Source of the DNA: Amborella trichopoda
Lineage: Eukaryota; Streptophyta; Magnoliopsida; Amborellales; Amborellaceae
Direction: 5' to 3'
NCBI RefSeq assembly: GCF_000471905.2
Contig: NW_006497023.1
Span: 1,349,380-1,413,379 of the forward strand
Length of the DNA: 64,000 nt
In this document: positions 43,360 to 53,830 of the stretch, in pieces
Numbering within the stretch: the stretch's first letter is position 1
Layout: each line of letters opens with the position of its first letter
The notes under the pieces: generated by a model
What the model saw: only the letters and a program-made list of their open reading frames with translations
Databases searched by the model: none
What the model was told of the DNA's origin: nothing
Position numbers and translations under genes: made by a program

Positions 43360-44144
43360 AGTACTTCACCAAATGAGTAGAGGGTACATCATTTGTCAAA
43401 ATTGAGGGACAACATGTTGCCCGTTTCATAAAGAACAATATTGTATTAAGGTTCGGTGTTCTTGAGTCAATCATTACTGATAATGGATCCAATCTCAAAA
43501 ATGAAAAGGTCTCTAAGGTGTGCAAAAAGTTTGGGATAATGCAGAAATTCTCCACACCTTACTACCCTCAAGGAAATGGACAAGCAGAGGCTACAAACAA
43601 AGGACTTCTCAGAATTATAGACAAAATAATAAAAGGTGACAAAGATTGGCACAAAAAGCTAAATGACATGCTATGGGCCTACCGAACAATTGAGAAGACT
43701 CCTACTAGCATGACCCCATACTCATTGATGTATGGTATGGAAGTAGTGTTACCTATTAAAGTTGAGATACCGTCTCTCCGAGTGCTTATTCATAAATATT
43801 TAGATGAAGAACAAAAGATCGAAGCACGAATAACTGCCCACGTTAATTTGGATGAAAGACGAGTACGAGCAACACAAAATATTGTTTCTTACCAGCATAG
43901 AATCTGGAGGGCATACCAAAGTAAACTTGTTCCTCGATAGTTCAGGGAAGGGGACATGGTACTCAAGAAAATCTTCCACACTCCTACAAACCCACACCCT
44001 TTAGGAAAACTCAAACCTAATTGGGAGGGGTCATTCGTGGTCACACGAGTGCACGCAAGCAATTCGTACAAGATCAAGAATTAGGAGGGGTGCAAGCTCA
44101 ATGACCCCATCAATGCGATGTGTCTCAGAAAATACTACCTGTAA
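43360..44144 (+). pseudogene. Element P integrase, C-terminal part
   Basis: Continues the coding sequence broken at 8878. Reads FVKIEGQHVARFIKNNIVLR, IITDNGSNLKNEKV (second catalytic Asp, about 43470-43500), YYPQGNGQAEATNKGLLRII (catalytic Glu, about 43560-43620), MTPYSLMYGMEVVLPIKVEI, GDMVLKKIFHTPTNPHPLGK, PNWEGSFVV and LRKYYL with stop at 44142-44144. One open frame covers 43518-43940; stops at 43376, 43938 and 44082. It is the better preserved integrase in the window but is separated from its N-terminus by 34.5 kb. Confidence 0.88.
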
Positions 44145-46017
44145 CGGGCTCAAAAGAGTGGTGAAAACCTGAAAAGGCATCACAAAAAACAACAAAAAAA
44201 AAAAAAATGGACCTGGTGAAAGTTTGAAAGGGCATCATGGGTAAAAAAAAAATAATCTCCAAGAAGGAGATTATGATTCAGAAACACTCAAGTACAAACA
44301 AGTACTTGCAACTTTCAACAATACGGCACAAGCAGACCCTGAGGATGAAGACTCCTCCTAAACTCTGTAGGTTCCCAACATAGGTTCCCAACATAACCAA
44401 CTCAGAAAGATGCGGACGTGTGATATTGAATGGAAAACCAAAGTGACTTCGACGAATCTTAGAAGAACATCGGGACCTCCCCAAGATGGAAGCTCAGCAA
44501 GAATCCATAGAACTCTTCATGAACCCGCGAAACACAGGATGAATGCTCCATAGGTAAAAAGGCATTTGAGACTTTTGAGTTCTCACGATTCCATAAGGAA
44601 ATTCTTTCTTCATCTTTGGGTAAAATATAATAAAGAAAATGACCACCAAAGGGACCACTGGTGGCAAAACTGTAAGGCCCGTCCCTTTTAAAAGCACTTT
44701 TTCAATCTGATTGTTAAAACCCTTCATTTCCAAAACCCTTTTAGAAAGGACTTCCTCCTTCACTACAAGAGGTTAAATTGTTAGTCGATCTGGCCTCGTT
44801 CTTGAAGCCAACTTCCTACGCCTATTATGAAGGCTTGAAACTAGTGAGGCACTCCATGGTTGAATGAGGATAACTACCAACTACCACATATCGGAGATGG
44901 GTGAACCTCGCCAATAACGATATTGGCTAGTCTTAGAGAATTTTCCTCTCGACTGGATCCCCTTAGGAGAAATGCGGCTAGCTCATCCCCGTGTGTGCGT
45001 ACGATGTCCCAAAGTCCAATTTGAAAAAAATCAAACTCGTGCGATGTAAAAGTGCCGAGACAGAATAAATGTCAAACTCGTGAGACGTAAAAGAGCCGAG
45101 ACAGGATAAGCATCAAATTCGTGCAATGTTAAAGAGACGATAAGGATAAATGTCAAACTTGTGTGATGTAAAAGAGCCGAGGCAGCTACCATCTAGCCCC
45201 GTATGGCGTAAAAAGGTCGAGTGGATCCAGGGGACAACCACCCTATTCGATGGATTTTGTCTCTCCCCGTATTGACGAAAAAGGGACAGGTGTACGGTCC
45301 ATCGCTGCATGACGTTAAATTGCTTAGAGGGCTCTATGGTTGCAGGAGTTAAAACTACTAACCAACCTATTTTTCGAAATATCTTTTTCTTTTCAAAATT
45401 TTAATTGTCTTGTGTTTTTTTCAAAAACTTTAATTTTTTTTGTAAAAATCGTAACCTGTCCTTGATCTGGGTTTTATTTCAAATCTCCCCCTACTTTAAA
45501 AAATTCTAAAAAAGTCTTAAAAAAATGAAGGAGCTTGAACACCCGTATATGATGATTACAGCGTTACCGCAATTGCCGCGTTGTTTCCTCGTCTCTTACT
45601 TCAGATTCGACCTGACAAGTCTCTTCTTATAGAAAGCCTTTCCCTATAGGAAGCCTTAGGAAACCCTAAGGAGATCAAAGAAAATGCTAGGGTTAAAAAC
45701 TCAAACTACAAAAACCCCTGAAGTTAAGTAGCATGGCTAGAAAATCCAACTCTAGTTTCCAGCTTGTGTAATTCACTGACATCTCATGCCGAAAACCCTA
45801 GGAGAAAAAATTCCCTAGGTGGGTGAGCTCAGTGAGCGCAATGACTTGGAGGGATAGTTGGTGTGTCCCCTGACCACGTGGCCTCAAGAAGAAATTTAAA
45901 ATGTCTGCTTTATCTTTGACGTTCACCTGCCCCTCGAAAGACATGGAACGCTAAAGTGTTTACTTCTTTGCCACTCACCTGTCCCTCAAAGGACAGGGAA
46001 TGCGAAAGAGGGGCAAC
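44145..46017 (+). other. Element P post-pol region
   Basis: Non-coding. CCTGAAAAGGCATCAC motif repeats (44160-44250), segments shared with N0 27480-28020, then at 45015 a direct switch to the 41-bp-type minisatellite (45030-45200), CACAACCACC, and 3' untranslated sequence (45345-46003) shared with N0 and N1. Polypurine tract GAAAGAGGGG at 46004-46013. The antisense gene region of N0 is absent. Confidence 0.75.
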
Positions 46018-46420
46018 TGTAGACACCCCATTTTAAATCTGGCAAATTATATGGTTTTCTAAACCCTTAAGACCACATTAGCCTAATAGACCAAATTTAA
46101 TTACCCCAAAACTATCCAAATCCTATCCTAGTTTGAAGTAGAGCCCAAGAGCTTTCCAAGGGTCCAAGAATCCTGAACCGGACCTACGGATCAAATGATA
46201 TACCAAATGACAATTTAGTCCCTATGAGACCCAACTGTCGGGCCGCTGGATAGGCTATAACAGTCCTGACATGTCAAGACGCAGGCTGATGATGTATTCA
46301 ACACATTTGATGATGCAAAAAATGTGTTTTCTTTAATTAGATAAGGCTAAAACTTCAAGATAAATCCAAAAAATCCTGAAAAAACTCCAAACAATTTAGG
46401 AAAAATAACCAATTGAATCT

Positions 46421-46428
46421 TATAAATA
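46421..46428 (+). promoter_or_regulatory. P LTR TATA box (TATAAATA)
   Basis: TATAAATA followed by CCCCCTTCCCC, a typical plant LTR promoter arrangement, in the divergent U3. Confidence 0.55.
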
Positions 46429-47007
46429 CCCCCTTCCCCTAACCCAAAAGGAGAGAAAAAAGAGACCAAAACAACCTTAGAAATTTTTGAAATTAGGAAA
46501 ATTACCCAAAAATAGGAAAAACCCTTAGAAAATTCTTGAAAATTTAGGAAAAATCCTAAAAAATTAGAGAAAATCTCAAAATTCATATTCAACCTCTAGA
46601 GATCAAAAAACCCTTATAAAACTAAGGAAATTCTCCTCTAGACCCCGAGAAAGACTGACAGCTTTAGAAAAATGTCTAGATTGAAAACCCTAGAAAAGAT
46701 AGAAACCCTAGCCTCCTAAAGTCCTAACCCCCAAGACTGAGAAAACCTAGACCTAGGGCACAAAACTCCTAGATCAATACTAAAATTAGGGCACAAAAAC
46801 CCTAGATCTAACCCTTTACACCAGAGATCTATTGGTCAACATTCAAATCAAAGAGGCAAAGAGGACCAGTTCTGATAAGGGCTAGCCCTCGAAGGCTCGA
46901 GAATCCCAGGCCATCTGGCCCAGTTTCTTCCCCTCTCTTTCTTCTTCTTTTTATTGTTTTGCTTCTTTTATTTATTATTTATCAGTTAACTTGTCATAAA
47001 AATCATA

Positions 47008-47679
47008 NNNNNNNNNNNNNNNNNNNNNNNNNNNNNNNNNNNNNNNNNNNNNNNNNNNNNNNNNNNNNNNNNNNNNNNNNNNNNNNNNNNNNNNNNNNNN
47101 NNNNNNNNNNNNNNNNNNNNNNNNNNNNNNNNNNNNNNNNNNNNNNNNNNNNNNNNNNNNNNNNNNNNNNNNNNNNNNNNNNNNNNNNNNNNNNNNNNNN
47201 NNNNNNNNNNNNNNNNNNNNNNNNNNNNNNNNNNNNNNNNNNNNNNNNNNNNNNNNNNNNNNNNNNNNNNNNNNNNNNNNNNNNNNNNNNNNNNNNNNNN
47301 NNNNNNNNNNNNNNNNNNNNNNNNNNNNNNNNNNNNNNNNNNNNNNNNNNNNNNNNNNNNNNNNNNNNNNNNNNNNNNNNNNNNNNNNNNNNNNNNNNNN
47401 NNNNNNNNNNNNNNNNNNNNNNNNNNNNNNNNNNNNNNNNNNNNNNNNNNNNNNNNNNNNNNNNNNNNNNNNNNNNNNNNNNNNNNNNNNNNNNNNNNNN
47501 NNNNNNNNNNNNNNNNNNNNNNNNNNNNNNNNNNNNNNNNNNNNNNNNNNNNNNNNNNNNNNNNNNNNNNNNNNNNNNNNNNNNNNNNNNNNNNNNNNNN
47601 NNNNNNNNNNNNNNNNNNNNNNNNNNNNNNNNNNNNNNNNNNNNNNNNNNNNNNNNNNNNNNNNNNNNNNNNNNNNNNN
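47008..47679. other. Assembly gap (672 N)
   Basis: Undetermined bases. The sister LTR (about 17405-17480) has only about 70 bases between the sequences that flank the gap, so either the gap length is nominal or an insertion is hidden here. The 246-codon frame across it is an artefact. Confidence 0.98.
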
Positions 47680-47799
47680 CTCGTTTTCGAAAACTCTAGC
47701 CTCAGATTTGAATTCGATCTATCTCACTTTCTCTACCACTTTATTTACATCCTTTTAAATAGTTTAACGTGTTAAAATTCGAGAGATCTTCATTGGAAG

Positions 47800-49743
47800 G
47801 AAAATAATGCTGCTTGGAAGTGGGCGATATGCTGGTTCGAGGACGTGGTTCTGTTGAATAGGGGAAACTTCCCTTTCTTATAATCTAAAGGAAACGACAC
47901 CTGATCAATGTATGAAGGGTATGGCATTTGATAAGGCATTGCACCCTTTATCCCTAGAATTTTTCTGTTCTTTAAGCTATGGATCACCATAGCTTCAATG
48001 TCTGCCTGTGAGACGGGGTGAGGGACAAATTTGTCCTGTGAGGCAGAGGGAAGGGGCTACCTTGGAGGTGCACCATCTGAGTGATGGGAATTGACCTCAT
48101 GGTTAGCTGATTGTCATGCAGTATTTATAATCTTCTCTATCATTGCGCGCACCATATCTTCGAACTTGTTCATGCGCTCTTCCTACGAGTCAGGCTCATT
48201 TATAACCATTACACTGACTGTTTCTTCCAGAGAGGTCATCCTTAATTATAGTTGAGGGCTTGCGAGCTTGATGGGTGGCACGCAGCAGATCGGTCAGCAA
48301 GGGGTCATCATGCCTCGATCGAACTCGAGTTTTGTATGCCGATCGAGTGAGGATTGGTTCTCTACAGTCTTGGGACCGTGACTGCTGAGTGGCTGGGTCA
48401 TATTCTATGACACTAACCATAGTGCAGGGCTCATGGAATTCTTCTTCAGGCTTCATCATCTGAAGAGGGTAGAAGGGATTCAAGTGAAGAGGGTCATCAG
48501 ATCTGGTTTCCCTGACCGCCTTGGTCACTTCCTTGGTCAAAATTTGCTGACCCCTATCACGTTTAGCTTTGAGGTTTTGATGTACCTCAAGTTAAAACTG
48601 TGATCGGGACTGTGGCTGGTCGACTCTTCTTGCACAAGAGAGAGTTGTCTCCATCAGATGTGACAAAGGATGAGGGCTAAGAACTAAAGTTAACCTAGGC
48701 CAGGGAGGATGAAGGACTTGATCTTTCATCAGGTCTTTGCCCCGGGCTTTCTTGTGGGCTCCAGAGACACGAAGGAAATGACGGGGCTGGTTCGATATGG
48801 TACTCTTGGGAAGGTCTTTGAATATCAAGGCTGGAGGTGCTTGCTCGAAGATAGAGCAGCAGGCAAAAGTAGGGTAGACTCGTGAGGATGCTTGAGTCGA
48901 GGACGAGGGGCTGTCTATGATTGTGACACGTGTGTACCCCTTAAAGAGGATCACAGGTGACCAAGGGGTCTGCTCGAGCTCGAGCAAGTGGTCTGGCCTT
49001 AGGAGGCCGAGAACAGTGAGCAAGTGTTTGTAAGAGAATAGGTGGAGGCCTGCCCCTTACAAAGTGCACTTGTGTGTGCTAAGTAGGAAGACGAGAAGAT
49101 CATCACTTGTGCACTCGGGTTGGCACAATGACAGCGTTGTCCCAAGCAGTGGGATGCATATGAACAACGTGTACAAGACCTGGCCTTGAAAGATCTGATC
49201 CTGGCCGCTGACTAGAGGTAACATAAGGGTTGCCCCAAGATGTGCCTTGAGTGGATGACCCACAAGCCTTATTGTGTGTGCGAGAGGTGGAGGCCCCAGG
49301 GTCTCCACCTCGTTGAGCCTCTAGAGGTAGAGACTTGTGATGATGCAGGAATGTGGGGGGAGCCTTGCGTTGACCCACAGAAGTAATGGTAACTTGTTTG
49401 TCTTTTGCAGCAAGGGACTGGGTAGCCTTTTGGCGTACCTCGACAATAAGACCGACAAGTAACTTGCCGGTGGCAGGGTGCATGTTGTGTGTAGCAACAG
49501 ATGTGCTATCAATGAAGGGTGCCTTGGTGGAGGTTCCACCAGAGCTAGAAGATGGGGAGTTAAGGACTCTTAAGTCCCTCCTCACACCGAACTAGGTTAA
49601 GACCTAAGAGCTTGACGTGGAGTCTTTGCTCAAGAGGAAGGTTGGGAACGAAGTTGAAAGAACTTGTTCCCAGGGGACACTCACGAATGCGAGGACAAGG
49701 AAGTCCCCGATCTGGATAAATGGGTTACAAAACTTGGAAGCCA
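47800..49743 (-). pseudogene. Element Q2 gag, N-terminal part (degenerate)
   Basis: On the minus strand an ATG at 49743 opens MASKFCNPFIQIGDFLVLAF, with the same start as Q1 at 63613. A long Ser/Pro/Thr- and Arg-rich segment follows in shifting frames (49585-48592), then 48540-48196, then the beginning of the gag core PYPSYIDQVSFPLDYKKGKF and SNQHIAHFQAA (47930-47800). It ends at the junction with the P LTR. Aligns with Q1 61640-63613 over its whole length; both copies are broken. The long N-terminal extension before the gag core may be a separate ORF1, as described for some Tat-lineage elements. Confidence 0.75.
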
Positions 49744-49818
49744 TAAGTGATGTGTGAAAACAGGAAAACATAAAGAAGAAACTAGTCAAACAAGTACAAT
49801 CCGACTAAGGGGTAGTAA

Positions 49819-49837
49819 GTCCCTAGTAGAGTCACCA
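49819..49837 (-). other. Q2 primer-binding site
   Basis: On the minus strand TGGTGACTCTACTAGGGAC begins three bases after the CA end of the LTR (49841). It starts with TGG as expected; different from the site of the N family. Confidence 0.8.
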
Positions 49838-50689
49838 AGTTGGTTAGGTGCCTCGATCTCGCCCTCTTGATTTGGATGATGGGGCAGCACTTGTATCGAG
49901 TTTCAAGGGAACCCGAAACTTAAGATCTCACTCTGGGACCTTGCTCAAGAGCAAGGGCAAGTGGACCAACCGATGAGAGAGGAATTTAAGGTGGGTTCAA
50001 GACTTACTCGAGCTGGGTAGTGTGGGCACCCTCTTAGATCACAAAGAAAGACCCCCAGTCGTAAACTCGGTTCGAAATCGCCTCCATTGGCCTGTATTCT
50101 CCAGTTTCTGCAATCACACACACATGGAAAACGTTATAAGACAAGTGGGTCAAGGGACCCCATCTTGCCTTTCGGGAACATCCACGGCCGTGCACATTCA
50201 AAAAGAGGAAGAGAAGAATGAGAGAAGAAAGATTCAGGTTAGAAGAGTTTGACCAGACGGTGAGATCAACGTAGTGACTAAACTAATAAGTAATTGACCT
50301 GGCGTGGCAATAAAACAGGCTCAGTAACTCAGACTGGTTCAACATAATTACTATTAGACAACAGTATCAATACCAACTAGCTAGACACAATAATTAGTCT
50401 GTCGTGGCGATAAAGCGAGCACAGCAGTCCTGACCGGCACAACAACATTATGGCTAAACGACAGGACTACCATTGACGGCTCATCTCGACCCTTCTTAAT
50501 CAAACAAAATAGTAAGAGAGAGAAAGAAAAAGAACAGAAAAAAAGAAGAGAAGAAGAAAAAGAAAAGAATAGAAAAGAGAAGAAGAAGAAGAGTACGAGA
50601 GAAAACCATGGAGAAGAAGAATAGAGAAAGGAAGAAAAAGAGACGAGAATAAGAGAAGTAGGGAGAAAGCTCAGACGACGATGGCTTCC

Positions 50690-51110
50690 GCTGGTTGTGA
50701 AATAAAGAGAGAAGAGAGAGAAAGAATACAGGTGACAATGGGCTTGCACCAGCTACAACAGAAGGGAGAAAAAGAGAACGAACACAAGCGACGATAGGCT
50801 AGCGCAATATGTGACAGAAGAGAGGAGAGAGGGGAAACACAGGTGGCGATAGGCTAGCGCTGTTTGTGACAGAGGAGAAGAAAAAGGGGAAGCACAGGCA
50901 GCAATAGGTTAACACCGTCTGTGACTGAAGAGAGAGAAGGAGAGGGAACACAAGCAGTGATAGGTTAGCATCATCTATGATCGAAAAGAGAGAAGAGAGG
51001 GAACACAGGCGGTGATAGGTTAGCACCATCTATGATCGAAGAGAGAGAAGAGAGGGAACACAGGCAGCGATTGGTTAGCGCCATCTGTGATCAAAGAGAG
51101 AAGGGAGAGA
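50690..51110 (-). repeat. Hairpin-unit array in the Q LTR
   Basis: About seven units of roughly 55-60 bp, such as AACACAGGCGGTGATAGGTT with a facing CACCATCTATGATCG arm. Same array as 16031-16225 plus 42007-42500 in M, with more diverged arms. Confidence 0.8.
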
Positions 51111-51705
51111 ACTTTGACAAAGGCCTGGCTTGCCATTCAGATTAAGGCCCGGCCCACTGTTCATGTCTCATGAACAGGAAGGCATCACACAAGACAATAG
51201 GCCCGTCATGCATGAATGGAAAAAGAGAAGCAGGGATAAAGGGACAAGATAGACCTGACGAGAAAGAGAGAGAAAGAGATAAAGATGAGAAAAGATGAGA
51301 AAAGATGAGAGAAAGAGAGATAGAGATGAGAAAAGAAGAGAGAGATAGAGATGAGAAAAGAGGAGAGAGAAAGAGACATAGAGATGTGAAAAGAGGGGAG
51401 GAGAGAAAGAGAGAGACGAGAAAGAGGAGAGAGAAAGAGGGGAGGAGAGAGAAAGAGGGGAGGAGAGATGATAAAAGAGGAGAGAGATAAAGATGAGAAA
51501 AGAGGAGAGAGAGGGGAGGAGAGAGAAAAAGAGAGAGAGAGATGAGAAAAAAGGAGAGAGAAAGTTACCTTACCAAGGGGTACCGACCCTTTTCTTCTTT
51601 CTCATCTCTCTCTCTCCAAGATGCACCCACAAACTCAAGCAAAAATTGAAGTCTTTATTGAATATTGAAGAATTGTGTGTGTCCTTTACAGTTTGGCTTT
51701 GCAAG

Positions 51706-51713
51706 TTTATATA
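51706..51713 (-). promoter_or_regulatory. Q LTR TATA box
   Basis: TATATAAA on the minus strand, preceded by GAGCCCAATTT; the equivalent of 15733-15740. Confidence 0.6.
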
Positions 51714-53022
51714 AAATTGGGCTCAAACATGGGTGGACACAAAAAACTACCTAGAATTGAAGATAATTACAATTTAATTGAATTAAAAGAAATTCTAAAA
51801 ATTGGTGTAAAAAGACTGCTTTGCCCCTGCCTAACAATGTGTGGAATTTTATAACAGTCCCTGTTGCTACCCGAGAACTTGTATGATCTTCCATGACTGA
51901 TCCGGGGTTGCTTTAATTCTCATTTGATCAAAAGATGATTGTTTTCTTGTAGGGCTCGACATGGCGATCGATTACCAACTTCGAGCTAGGAATCATGTTT
52001 TTAAGCAATGATTGTGAGACTTGAATTTTGGATGAATATTGAAAACTTTAGATAGATAGTGTGCTCGTTCCTTGATGTTTTTCTTCAGTTTCTTCGTCAA
52101 ATCACACTGACCATGTCGTTATGATCACGTTGCAACAAAGGCAACTAGATTTCGTATTTGGACGAAGATTTTGTTGTCTTGAGTTTTTTGCCGGAATCCT
52201 GAAATCCGATGGTCGAAATTTACAGCAGCTTCAAAGCCTCTGTGTGTGAAATCCAACTGTTCATCCGTGGCGTTCGGACCAGATATATCCTCGGACCTTG
52301 CACACATAATGCAATTGGTTTAACGTAGATCGGCTATGCGAGTGTCGTGATTTGGTCATCAGAGTGAGGCGTACTACTGTTGAATTTTTTACAACTTTTC
52401 ATGGATCAGCAACTTCTCTCTAGTTTTTATCCCTGCCCAAGCATCGTCACGGGGCATACCACATATCGAAACACTCGTCTTCACGAGATGAACACTCTCA
52501 CAAAATTTGATTGCAATCAACTCTGAACGAGTGAGATATGGGCCTCGAAAGTCACTGCCCATGATTGTGAAAACAACCACCTTTAATGGTGTTTTGGTGC
52601 AGGGTGGCCACACGGGAATAGTGTGCGACCTACCCCTTTTCGGTATTTTACCCATTACTTTGTCCTGGAGCGCCTGATTAAGTTGAAACTTGACCCATAG
52701 GGGTTTTTTACCATGCCAAATCCAATGGCAGTGGTCCCATAGCAATTTGATGTACCAAAAATATAGTTCTAGTTATGGGGTATATTTCAGGGTGCTCGAT
52801 ATCAATTTTTCGAAAATTGTTTTGTTTGGTGTTCACTGCCTTAATCATGTCTGATTGCGATAAAACTTGGCAGGTGGCCTTTTGGAGTGCTTATGAAGAT
52901 CTTGACCAATTCTGGGGCCATTCTGAGACCATCAAAATGTTCACTGTTTTGTTAGGCTTTATTGACCTACTTCCTCTTTGTTCTGCATCAGGGACCAAGG
53001 TGCTGAAAAATGTGTTAAAACA

Positions 53023-53830
53023 TACTTTTGAGCTTGACCAATTCTAGGGCTATTATGAGACTATCATAATTTCTATTGTTTGCTAGACTTTTATTGACCA
53101 AGGGCCCCATGATGATGAAAAAAATCTTCCAATAGAGGGCTGCCTGATAACTTCTGCTGATTTTTTCAGTGATTTTTCGATGAGTGAAATTGGTTTCTGA
53201 TGTCGGGAAGGAGAGGGAGAAGTGGTAGCGGAGGGTTTGCCAGGGATTTTCGCTAGTTTTTGGTGGTTTTCTAGGTGAAATGCAACAAGTGGAAGGGTTT
53301 CCCAGTGATTTTTTCCTGTGGAAAAGGGGAGTTTCCGGTGAGAATGCGAGAGGTCACGAGGACAAAACAATTACTGGGAGATGAAGGATCACAAAAGGTA
53401 AGCATTCACCGGAGACGAAGGGTCCATACGTGCGAGGACGTGCATCAAGCCACGTCGAGGAGGCAATTCTCAAGCGGCGCAGTGGGGCTCGAGGTGACAC
53501 GCGCAGGATCTATGGCACGTGCAAGGTATTTGAACACGAGCAACGATAGTCCTTTGAAAACAAAGCTGATGCTAGGCGTTGGAGAACACAGTCGGCACTA
53601 GTATTTGCGAACCTAGTCGGTGCTAGTATTTGGAGCACACAATCAGTGCTGGTGTTTGCGAACCCAATCGGCACTGGTATCAACGAATGCAGCCGGTGCT
53701 GAGCATTAGCAAACACAGTCGGCACTATTATCAATGAACATAGCCGACGGTGGGCTTTTGAGAAACTGAGTCAACACTATCTCATGCCTTAGTGATTTTC
53801 GTATAGGAGTAGGTCCTTAATCTTGACAAG
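53023..53830 (-). repeat. Q1 3' region with Y-like repeats
   Basis: 53023-53100 is a partial duplicate of the first 80 bases of the LTR. 53130-53420 and 53560-53780 on the minus strand are diverged relatives of 10540-11060: GTGCCGACTGTGTT-type motifs, then a TC-rich stretch with CGGGAAACC / CTGGGAAACCC. No AGO motif is present. It links the Y block to the region just upstream of an M/Q 3' LTR. Confidence 0.5.

Larger units (their letters stand above)
46018..47799 (+). repeat. Element P 3' LTR with a different U3, truncated, containing an assembly gap
   Basis: Starts TGTAGACACCCC and shares about 60 bases with N0/N1, then has an unrelated A-rich U3 (46085-46420) without hairpins and its own TATA box (46421-46428). 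Family sequence resumes near 46680 (AGGCAAAGAGGACCAG, CTCGAGAATCCCAGGCC) and stops at CATTGGAAG (47799), about 26 bp short of a normal LTR end. N run 47008-47679 lies inside. Confidence 0.8.
49841..53022 (-). repeat. M/Q-family LTR, complete (3182 bp)
   Basis: On the minus strand from TGTTTTAACACA (53022) to CACCTAACCA (49841). It contains, in order, the block shared with 8879-10039, the TATA box (51713-51706), a GA/CT microsatellite (51216-51600), the hairpin-unit array (50690-51110), a TC/GA-rich stretch (50500-50660), and the block shared with 42710-43359. It has a PBS on its downstream side and Q1 internal sequence on its upstream side, so it serves as 3' LTR of Q1 and 5' LTR of Q2. Confidence 0.88.

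Noticed and set aside
46959-47699. A 246-codon open frame
   Set aside because: Almost all of it is the N run; it is an artefact.
50381-51714. Ser/Phe-rich or Arg/Glu-rich frames
   Set aside because: Translations of GA/CT microsatellite in the Q LTR.
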